Of a stretch of DNA of 6,223 nt, positions 1 to 4,933 are shown piece by piece. The notes under the pieces were generated by a model. It searched no databases. It saw only the letters and a list, made by a program, of their open reading frames with translations, and was not told the origin of the DNA. The translations under genes were made by a program, and so were the position numbers. The DNA is from Peptococcaceae bacterium UBA4997 (GTDB taxonomy: Bacteria > Bacillota > Dehalobacteriia > UBA4068 > UBA4997), in the NCBI GenBank assembly GCA_002398485.1, contig DGYV01000005.1, positions 2,631 to 8,853 of the forward strand, in the 5' to 3' direction. Each line of letters starts with the position of its first letter. Positions within the stretch are counted from its first letter, which is position 1.

Positions 1-183
1 TCCGGATCTGACGGGGTTCACAGCCACCTGCCGCGCAGAGCCCAATTCTCATAGCCGCTTATGACGGGCTGGCCTCACAAGAGCAACCCTTACACAGACA
101 TCTGCCCCTCTATAGCGGATTGAGGGTTACAAGGCACCGCTACCGCCCCGCATAGCACGACAAAACTATACTAAAATATCTGC
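1..183 (-). ncRNA. ffs: SRP RNA, large Gram-positive type (5' part; 3' end beyond window)
   Basis: RNA scaffold of the signal recognition particle, which binds Ffh and targets nascent membrane and secreted proteins to the translocon. The reverse complement reads GTGCTATGCGGGGCGGTAGC and GGTGCCTTGTAACCC at about 130-158, the Alu-domain helices 2-4 of Bacillus/Clostridium SRP RNA. It then shows CAATCCGCTATAG (106-123), a TGTGTAAGGG block (about 89-100), and finally CTGTGAACCCCGTCAGATCC GGA (1-24), the start of the conserved S-domain helix 8 that binds Ffh. The rest of helix 8 (the GGAAGCAGC side) and the 3' half of the Alu domain lie beyond the left edge. An Alu domain indicates the long roughly 260-350 nt RNA of Gram-positives rather than the short 4.5S form. 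The mature 5' end is uncertain because these RNAs are processed; 183 is the predicted transcription start. One base differs from the usual GTCAGGTCCGG (A in place of G). Confidence 0.93.
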
Positions 184-189
184 TCTATA

Positions 190-218
190 ATGATATACAA
201 GTTCTGCCTTAAAGTCAA
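190..218 (-). promoter_or_regulatory. SigA-type promoter of the SRP RNA gene
   Basis: On the minus strand, TTGACT (218-213) and TATCAT (195-190) are separated by exactly 17 bases. The predicted start lies near 183, about 20 bases before the recognisable Alu sequence. The close match to consensus fits a constitutive, highly expressed stable RNA. Confidence 0.8.
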
Positions 219-241
219 GACAATGTACCCATAAAATGCTT

Positions 242-270
242 TTGCCTTATTTTGCATATTATGCTAAAAT
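242..270 (+). promoter_or_regulatory. Candidate promoter of pilB
   Basis: TTGCCT (242-247), a 17-base spacer, and TAAAAT (265-270) preceded by TGC, which makes an extended -10 element. A start near 277 would give a leader of about 50 bases before the TTG codon at 326. It faces away from the SRP RNA promoter; the two -35 boxes are about 23 bases apart. This is inferred from sequence match only. Confidence 0.5.
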
Positions 271-310
271 AATAGCTATTATTAACTTATTTTACAGAAT
301 TTTTCTTGTG

Positions 311-316
311 AGGGAG
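311..316 (+). promoter_or_regulatory. Ribosome binding site that fixes the TTG start of pilB
   Basis: AGGGAG lies 9 bases before TTG at 326. The protein from this codon begins MTDLPLGEKLVKDG, as expected for the PilB/GspE N-terminus. No comparable site precedes the ATG at 236. Confidence 0.75.
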
Positions 317-325
317 CTGATACAT

Positions 326-1996
326 TTGACAGACCTGCCATTGGGAGAAAAATTGGTTAAAGACGGCATTATCACAAGGGAAAACCTGGATGCTGCACTT
401 GCCCAACAGAAAATAGAAAAAACCAAGCGTATAGGTACCATTTTGGTGGATATGGGCTTTTTAACAGAAGAAGAATTGTTAAGCGAATTATCCGCACGAA
501 TGAACACTCCCTTAGTAAATTTGAAAAACTACGCGGTAGATATAAACGCCGTTAACAAAATACCCAAAAAGTTAGCTTTGCAATACAACCTTATTGCCAT
601 CGGCCTGGAAAACGACAGCCTGATTTTGGCAGTACATGATCCTTTAGATTTATACGCTTTGGAAGATATAAAGCTCATTACCAATATGCCTTTGAGCCTT
701 AGGCTGGCAGATACCGAAAGCATCAACAAAACAATAGAATATTATTACGCGGAAATAGAAACCAAAAAAGCGCTTAAAGCGGCCAGTACAGCCACTGCAC
801 AAAGCATAATAGATTACGCTGAGGAAATAGAAAACACGGCCAATAACGCGCCCGTGGTAAGCCTTTTGAACTCCATGCTCCTAAAAGGCCAAAGCAGCAA
901 CGCCAGCGATATTCACATAGAACCTTTTGAAAACAAAACTGTAGTAAGAATGAGAATAGACGGCCAGTTAGTGGAATACCTGCAATTGACATCGGGCATA
1001 CACGGCCCGCTTATTGCTCGCATCAAAATACTTGCCAACCTGGATATTGCCGAAAAAAAAAAACCTCAGGACGGACATTTCAAAGTTAAAGTAGAAGGCA
1101 GCGATTTGAATATACGCATTTCCATAATACCTACCATTTACGGTGAAAAAGCAGTGCTGCGCTTTTTGGGGCTGAACAGTACCTTGGATAATCCTGATAA
1201 AATGGGCATGAATGAAGAAAATCATGCCAAATTTTCCCGCCTTCTGCAAAACCCTTATGGCATCATTTTCCTTACAGGGCCTACGGGAAGCGGTAAAACA
1301 ACTACCCTTTATATGGCCTTGGAAAGGCTCACCAACCAACCTATCAATATAACAACTATTGAAGACCCTGTAGAAAAAAATATTGCCAAAACCAACCAAA
1401 CCCAAGTAAATGAAGCGGCAGGTTTTACCTTTGCCACAGGCCTGCGCTCGCTTTTAAGGCAGGACCCCGACATTATAATGGTAGGAGAAACCAGGGATAA
1501 CGAAACCGCCAAAATTGCCGTGGGAGCTGCTATTACAGGGCATTTGGTGCTATCCACCCTACATACCAATGATGCCGTGAGCGCTATTGTACGCTTAAAC
1601 GATATGGGCGTTGAACCTTATATGATAGCCAATTCCATGGTAGGGGTAGTGGCTCAAAGGCTGGTAAAGAAAATTTGCCCCTACTGCAAAAAAGCTCATA
1701 CCTCAACTGATAGTGAAACCCAAATTTTGGGTAAAACTGCTACCGTTTACAAAGGTGAAGGCTGCCAAGCCTGCAATTACACAGGCTATAAAGGACGTAC
1801 CGCCGTACATGAGATACTGGAGGTGGATTCTACCATCCGAACCATAATTGCCAACAAGGAACCCATAGGCAGCATTTATCAGTACCTGGAATCTACTCGC
1901 AAACTTAAAAACTTGAAAGAAAGCATCACGGAAATGGTTTTGGCAGGCATAACAACTGTAGACGAATTATTAAGGCATACCTATTATATAGAATGA
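326..1996 (+). CDS. pilB: Type IV pilus assembly ATPase PilB
   Basis: Hexameric cytoplasmic ATPase that drives pilus extension by acting on PilC. I chose the TTG at 326 because AGGGAG (311-316) sits 9 bases upstream. The upstream ATG at 236 has no ribosome site and overlaps the promoter; the 30 extra residues it adds are hydrophobic and unlike the family. The resulting protein is 556 aa, typical for PilB/GspE. Residues 4-60 hold two MshEN-like repeats (LGEKLVKDGIITRENL; RIGTILVDMGFLTEEEL). The ATPase domain has Walker A GPTGSGKT (318-325), an Asp box TTIEDPVE (343-350), Walker B DPDIIMVGETRD (380-391) and a His box TGHLVLSTLHTND (404-416). Two CxxC pairs (Cys451/454 and 480/483) form the zinc site found in extension ATPases and absent from PilT. 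The MGVEPYMIANSM stretch and C-terminus are also family-like. An A11 run encodes Glu-Lys-Lys-Lys at residues 243-246. ComGA was considered, but it lacks the long N-terminal domain. Confidence 0.95.
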   Translation: MTDLPLGEKLVKDGIITRENLDAALAQQKIEKTKRIGTILVDMGFLTEEELLSELSARMNTPLVNLKNYAVDINAVNKIPKKLALQYNLIAIGLENDSLILAVHDPLDLYALEDIKLITNMPLSLRLADTESINKTIEYYYAEIETKKALKAASTATAQSIIDYAEEIENTANNAPVVSLLNSMLLKGQSSNASDIHIEPFENKTVVRMRIDGQLVEYLQLTSGIHGPLIARIKILANLDIAEKKKPQDGHFKVKVEGSDLNIRISIIPTIYGEKAVLRFLGLNSTLDNPDKMGMNEENHAKFSRLLQNPYGIIFLTGPTGSGKTTTLYMALERLTNQPINITTIEDPVEKNIAKTNQTQVNEAAGFTFATGLRSLLRQDPDIIMVGETRDNETAKIAVGAAITGHLVLSTLHTNDAVSAIVRLNDMGVEPYMIANSMVGVVAQRLVKKICPYCKKAHTSTDSETQILGKTATVYKGEGCQACNYTGYKGRTAVHEILEVDSTIRTIIANKEPIGSIYQYLESTRKLKNLKESITEMVLAGITTVDELLRHTYYIE

Positions 1997-2027
1997 TCTG
2001 CCTATACTAAATAATACATTAATCAGC

Positions 2028-2059
2028 TTTACTATAGCTTTTTAAAAATTTATAGTAAA
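2028..2059 (+). repeat. AT-rich inverted repeat downstream of pilB
   Basis: TTTACTATA (2028-2036) and its exact reverse complement TATAGTAAA (2051-2059) form a 9-bp stem around a 14-base AT-rich loop, 32 bases after the pilB stop. No U-run follows, so it is a weak terminator candidate. It could protect the 3' end of pilB mRNA or bind a protein. The arms are seen directly; any role is inference. Confidence 0.5.
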
Positions 2060-2092
2060 ACCTATAAAACAGGGTAAGTTTTTTGAATATTC

Positions 2093-2102
2093 CCTAATTA
2101 GG
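2093..2102 (+). promoter_or_regulatory. Palindrome upstream of the pilA promoter, possible operator
   Basis: CCTAATTAGG is a perfect 10-base palindrome ending 20 bases before the -35 box at 2123. CCCT (2092-2095) also pairs with AGGG (2106-2109). The position suits an activator site, but a palindrome this short can arise by chance in AT-rich DNA. Confidence 0.25.
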
Positions 2103-2122
2103 AGAAGGGTCTATTACCACTA

Positions 2123-2151
2123 TTGACATAAACTGACAAATAAGATATTAT
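2123..2151 (+). promoter_or_regulatory. Strong SigA-type promoter of pilA
   Basis: TTGACA (2123-2128), a 17-base spacer and TATTAT (2146-2151): a perfect -35 and a one-mismatch -10 at ideal spacing. The predicted start near 2158 leaves an untranslated leader of about 200 bases before the pilin start. It gives the pilin gene its own transcription, independent of pilB, as expected for a subunit needed in large amounts. Confidence 0.82.
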
Positions 2152-2157
2152 TATGGC

Positions 2158-2290
2158 TAGAAATATTCTATAAAATAAACCTTTCAAGGAAGTTGCAGTT
2201 TATTCTACAAAATCGGTTTCGGTTTTGTGTTTGATCAGTTCTTAATTGAACTACTGCTGCACTCACGGCAGTGGGTACAGCTTTTTGTTT
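2158..2290 (+). promoter_or_regulatory. Structured pilA leader with terminator-like hairpin; possible riboswitch or attenuator
   Basis: Several hairpins are predicted by eye in tandem. P1 pairs AATAAAC (2174-2180) with GTTTATT (2198-2204), with a smaller CTTT/GAAG helix inside. P2 pairs ACAAAATCG (2207-2215) with CGGTTTTGT (2220-2228) around a GTTT loop. P3 pairs AGTTC (2237-2241) with GAACT (2248-2252). P4 pairs CTACTGCTG (2251-2259) with CGGCAGTGG (2266-2274), including two G-U pairs. P3 and P4 share bases 2251-2252, so they may compete. An alternative P4 pairs GCTGCACT (2256-2263) with AGTG (2270-2273) and CAGC (2278-2281), placing the stem directly against the run TTTTTGTTT (2282-2290), as in an intrinsic terminator. 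I do not recognise a c-di-GMP class I or II consensus or any other known aptamer, so the ligand or factor, if any, is unknown. Confidence 0.5.
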
Positions 2291-2348
2291 GTAATCACCC
2301 CAAAAGGTGTTTGCATAAATAAAACAATATATTAAAAATATCAGCAAA

Positions 2349-2355
2349 AGAGGTG
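2349..2355 (+). promoter_or_regulatory. Ribosome binding site of pilA
   Basis: AGAGGTG lies 6 bases before ATG at 2362 and 9 before ATG at 2365. The GTG at 2353-2355 is part of this site and not the start. The motif AGGTGTTT at 2351-2358 also occurs at 2305-2312, where it has no start codon. The nearby CACC (2296-2299) can pair with either GGTG, so masking of the site is conceivable. Confidence 0.7.
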
Positions 2356-2361
2356 TTTAGT

Positions 2362-2748
2362 ATGATGAGGCTACATAAAAACAAGAAAGGATTTACTTTA
2401 GTTGAAATCATCGTTGTATTGGTGATTTTGGCTATTCTGGCGGCGGCCGCCATTCCCACTATGCTGGGCTTTGTAAATGATGCCAAAGCTAAAGCCAACA
2501 TAGCGGAAGCACGCGCTTGCTATATAGCGGCTCAAATGATCGCTACTGAAACCATAGCAGCACAGGCTACTCCTACGGGAACAACTGTTACCAATACCCA
2601 AATCAAAGCGGTAACAGGTGATGAAATAAAAGGTACTGTAGAAGAAATAACCGTAGGTGCGGATGGAAAAGTACCTTCATTGGTTTATAATGCCGAAGAC
2701 GGTACTAAAATCACCATAACCCCGGGTGGTACAGCAACCGTTGAATAA
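2362..2748 (+). CDS. pilA: Type IV pilin (major-type prepilin)
   Basis: Structural subunit of the pilus. From ATG 2362 the prepilin has 128 aa: a short basic leader MMRLHKNKKG ending in Gly at -1, then mature FTLVEIIVVLVILAILAAAA with Phe+1, the conserved Glu+5 and Pro22. This is a class III / type IVa signal cleaved on the cytoplasmic side by PilD and followed by a single hydrophobic helix. The mature protein is only 118 aa. After the helix comes an Ala-rich amphipathic continuation with a single Cys (ARACYIAA), then a Thr/Val/Ile-rich, probably beta-strand tail ending GGTATVE. One Cys excludes the intramolecular disulfide loop of many Gram-negative pilins. ATG 2365 would serve equally well. 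The gene has its own promoter and is closed by a terminator. A competence pseudopilin (ComGC) or T2SS pseudopilin is less likely given pilM/pilN, but the tail is too divergent for me to exclude a minor pilin. Confidence 0.9.
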   Translation: MMRLHKNKKGFTLVEIIVVLVILAILAAAAIPTMLGFVNDAKAKANIAEARACYIAAQMIATETIAAQATPTGTTVTNTQIKAVTGDEIKGTVEEITVGADGKVPSLVYNAEDGTKITITPGGTATVE

Positions 2749-2798
2749 ACCACCGGTGCTTTAGCCTAATTTCAGTAAATTATGGCAAAGAGTAAAAA

Positions 2799-2829
2799 GG
2801 TCAACTGCCCTTTGCAGTTGACCTTTTTT
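2799..2829 (+). terminator. Intrinsic terminator after pilA
   Basis: A perfect 10-bp stem GGTCAACTGC (2799-2808) / GCAGTTGACC (2814-2823) around a CCTTT loop is followed by six T (2824-2829). The A5 run before it (2794-2798) can pair with the T-run, so the element may also terminate in reverse. It should stop most pilA transcripts about 80 bases after the stop codon, so pilD onward depends on readthrough or on a separate start. Confidence 0.93.
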
Positions 2830-2911
2830 ATTTCAATTAACCAAATTTTAGCTTTTATATTAATTGCTTGCTTTTTAGGTTTTATATTTATCGTTTATTT
2901 TTACTGTTATT

Positions 2912-2917
2912 TATACT
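2912..2917 (+). promoter_or_regulatory. Weak candidate -10 box upstream of pilD
   Basis: TATACT lies in a very AT-rich stretch 30 bases before the pilD start, but no convincing -35 box is found 16-18 bases upstream. A promoter is expected here because the strong terminator at 2799-2829 separates pilD from pilA; the exact position is a guess. Confidence 0.25.
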
Positions 2918-2947
2918 TTTTTAACTACTTACCATAAAGAGGCAACT

Positions 2948-3721
2948 ATGCTATATTTAGCTTTTTTTATCATATATACATTCATTTTTGTTTTCGGCAT
3001 TTGTATAGGCAGTTTTTTGAATGTAGCCGTTTACCGTTTACCAAACCATATTTCCATAGCATACGGCCGTTCCTTTTGCCCCAAATGCCATAAACAGATA
3101 CCAAACCGTGATTTAATACCTATTTTCAGCTATTTGCACTTAAAAGGGCTTTGCCGAAACTGCCAAGCTCCTATTTCTCCACGTTATCCTTTGGTAGAAG
3201 CTTTTACAGGTTTATTGGCTGTTGGGCTTTTTTGGTATTATGGTTTTAACCTCACTGCTCTTGTAATTTTTAGTGTAGCCTGTATTTTAACAATTATAGC
3301 ACTTATAGATATAGATACCATGACTATACCCAACAATTTACTTATAGCATTATCTATACCTGCTGTTTTGATTTACTGGTTTTTTCCCGAAATAAGTTTG
3401 CTTGCCCGTATTATTGGTTTTTTTGCTGTAAGCTTACCTATGTTTTTACTCAATTTTATTAAAGCGGATGCCATGGGTGGCGGCGATATCAAGCTGATGG
3501 CCGTTTCGGGCTTTATGTTGGGCTGGCAGAACATCCTTTTAGCCATGTTCATAGCTTTGCTGGCCTCAGGCCTTGCCATTGTTTATTTACTGGCCGCCAA
3601 ACAAAAAACCACGCAAAGCCACATAGCCTTCGGCCCTTATTTATGCTTAGGCATAATAACAGCATTGGTTTACGGCAAGCCTATAATAGAATTGTATTTT
3701 GCTTTTTTTAATTTGTATTAG
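2948..3721 (+). CDS. pilD: Type IV prepilin peptidase / N-methyltransferase
   Basis: Polytopic membrane aspartyl protease of family A24 that removes prepilin leader peptides and N-methylates the new N-terminal residue; PilA in this window is its obvious substrate. The length of 257 aa is normal. The N-terminal domain contains GSFLNVAVYRLP (21-32) and a zinc-type pair of CxxC motifs, Cys44/47 and Cys69/72, with the PRYPLVE segment (78-84) typical of bifunctional enzymes. The protease domain has ALIDIDTMTIPN (118-129), with the first catalytic Asp among 121/123, and MGGGDIKLM (176-184), with the second at Asp180. Several hydrophobic segments (about 1-20, 86-120, 130-148, 152-170, 187-215, 230-245) fit a multi-pass protein. 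IPN replaces the more usual IPD after the first Asp motif. AAAGAGG (2936-2942) lies 5 bases before the ATG. The stop is 14 bases before pilC, so the two are probably cotranscribed. Confidence 0.95.
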   Translation: MLYLAFFIIYTFIFVFGICIGSFLNVAVYRLPNHISIAYGRSFCPKCHKQIPNRDLIPIFSYLHLKGLCRNCQAPISPRYPLVEAFTGLLAVGLFWYYGFNLTALVIFSVACILTIIALIDIDTMTIPNNLLIALSIPAVLIYWFFPEISLLARIIGFFAVSLPMFLLNFIKADAMGGGDIKLMAVSGFMLGWQNILLAMFIALLASGLAIVYLLAAKQKTTQSHIAFGPYLCLGIITALVYGKPIIELYFAFFNLY

Positions 3722-3735
3722 AAAGGAATATAAAC

Positions 3736-4923
3736 ATGCCAAGGTATAAATATACCGCAAAGGATTTGGCCGGTCTTATAGAAACAGGCGTCAGTTCCGC
3801 TCCTGATGCTGCAACACTTATACAAAACCTGCGCGCGGAAAATAAATTTTTGATAAGATATAAAGAAATCTCCATCAAAAACGAAACGGCTTATAAGCTT
3901 AACTCAAAAGAACTTGCGGAATTTGCCAGGGAGCTTTCCACCATGCTTAAATCGGGCATCATGATGACCAAAGCTATTTACATAATGAAAAACCGTGATA
4001 TAAACAAAAAGCTGAAATTAGTTTATGAGTTTTTGTATCAGTACCTACTCGTGGGCAACACCTTATCTGCCGCCATGAAAAACTGCGGTGATGCTTTCCC
4101 CGAGCTGATGATAAATATGGTTGCCGCGGGCGAATCCAGTAGCCTGCTTGCGGAAAACGTCGCTAAAATGGCTGTATATTATGAAAAAGACTATCGTACA
4201 AAAAGCAAAATCAAAAGTGCGGCTACCTACCCCATTATTTTGCTTTTTGTAACCTTGGCCGTTATAATCCTGGTTTTTACGGTTATATTACCGCAATTTT
4301 TCGGTTTGCTTGAAGGGGTGGAACTACCGTTCATTACCAAACTAGTTATGGGCTTGAGCCAATTTATTACAAATTATTGGTATATGGTTTTGATTTTCAT
4401 ACTTATGATCATTGCCTTTATTACCTACATCCTGCAAAAGCCCGATGTCCGTTTACATCTGGATCACTTAAAGCTACACTTGCCTTTAATAAAAAAACCC
4501 CTAAAAACCATTTATACGGCCCGTTTTGCGCAATCCTTAAGCTCACTTTATGCCAGCGGCTTACCTATGGTGAACGCGGTTTTGATAAGTGCAAAAATTT
4601 TAAACAACAGCCATATAACCAGGCAATTTGAAGCGGTAGCGCTTGACATTAAAAACGGCCAGTCGCTTTCTGCTTCCATCAAAAAAGTAGAGGGCTTTGA
4701 CAACAAGCTTATTGCCACCATTACCATAGGCGAGGAAACAGGCAAGCTTGGTATCATGCTTGCTGCCATGGGCGAATCCTTTGATTACGAGGGGGAAATT
4801 GCCATCAACCGCCTAATAACGCTTATGGAACCTATCATGATAATCATTATGGCCATAATCATAGGTAGCACCATCCTTTCCGTATTACTGCCCATTTTGA
4901 CCATGTATCAAACTATAGGCTAG
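3736..4923 (+). CDS. pilC: Type IV pilus inner-membrane platform protein PilC
   Basis: Membrane platform (GspF/PilC family) through which PilB drives pilin assembly. The 395 aa length is typical. It shows the family's two repeated T2SF domains: the first at about 58-182 (ELAEFARELSTMLKSGI, then MVAAGESSSLLAENV and TYPIILLFVTLAVI), the second at about 262-388 (RFAQSLSSLYASGLPMVNA, then ITIGEETGKLGIML and LMEPIMIIIMAIIIGSTILS). The membrane segments are about 165-189, 214-233 and 363-388, giving the usual three-helix topology with cytoplasmic domains. The short N-terminal MPRYKYTAKDLAG opening is also a family hallmark. AAAGGA (3722-3727) lies 8 bases before the ATG. The stop codon TAG overlaps the AGGAGG site of the next gene, which indicates tight cotranscription and possible translational coupling. 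Confidence 0.96.
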   Translation: MPRYKYTAKDLAGLIETGVSSAPDAATLIQNLRAENKFLIRYKEISIKNETAYKLNSKELAEFARELSTMLKSGIMMTKAIYIMKNRDINKKLKLVYEFLYQYLLVGNTLSAAMKNCGDAFPELMINMVAAGESSSLLAENVAKMAVYYEKDYRTKSKIKSAATYPIILLFVTLAVIILVFTVILPQFFGLLEGVELPFITKLVMGLSQFITNYWYMVLIFILMIIAFITYILQKPDVRLHLDHLKLHLPLIKKPLKTIYTARFAQSLSSLYASGLPMVNAVLISAKILNNSHITRQFEAVALDIKNGQSLSASIKKVEGFDNKLIATITIGEETGKLGIMLAAMGESFDYEGEIAINRLITLMEPIMIIIMAIIIGSTILSVLLPILTMYQTIG

Positions 4924-4927
4924 GAGG
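4922..4927 (+). promoter_or_regulatory. Consensus ribosome binding site of pilMN, overlapping the pilC stop
   Basis: AGGAGG begins inside the TAG stop codon of pilC and lies 6 bases before the ATG at 4934. This strong site fixes the start of the next gene even though that frame closes early at 5036, which supports reading the early stop as a frameshift. Confidence 0.85.
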
Positions 4928-4933
4928 ATAAAT

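Larger units (their letters stand above)
1997..2361 (+). other. 365-base pilB-pilA intergenic region
   Basis: No protein gene is apparent. In order it holds: an AT-rich inverted repeat (2028-2059), a 10-base palindrome CCTAATTAGG (2093-2102), a near-consensus promoter (2123-2151), a structured transcribed leader (about 2158-2281), a U-rich run (2282-2290), a small CACC/GGTG hairpin (2296-2309) and the pilA ribosome site (2349-2355). Each element is listed separately. Confidence 0.8.

Noticed and set aside
236..325. ATG 236 as the start of pilB
   Set aside because: It has no ribosome site, overlaps the candidate promoter, and adds a hydrophobic stretch foreign to the family; TTG 326 has a well-placed AGGGAG.
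968..1405. 145-codon open frame on the minus strand inside pilB
   Set aside because: It lies opposite the conserved ATPase core of pilB, has no recognisable domain, and is explained as an antisense shadow. The same holds for the other antisense frames within pilB, pilD, pilC and pilMN.
2260..2273. Guanidine-II (mini-ykkC) hairpin, because ACGG lies in the loop of CACTcACGGcAGTG
   Set aside because: That class needs two such hairpins in tandem; only one is present, and the downstream gene is a pilin rather than a guanidine-related gene.
2158..2290. c-di-GMP class I or class II riboswitch in the pilA leader
   Set aside because: The class I blocks (AGGGCAAACC, GACGCAAAGCC) and the class II blocks (GGGCACUUG, AGUAGUGCAACCGACC) are absent, so only an unclassified structured leader is reported.
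2353..2361. GTG 2353 as the start of pilA
   Set aside because: This GTG is part of the ribosome binding site AGAGGTG; ATG 2362 or 2365 gives the typical short basic prepilin leader.
4377..4631. 84-codon plus-strand frame inside pilC
   Set aside because: It lies fully within pilC in another frame, its translation resembles no protein family, and no ribosome site precedes it.
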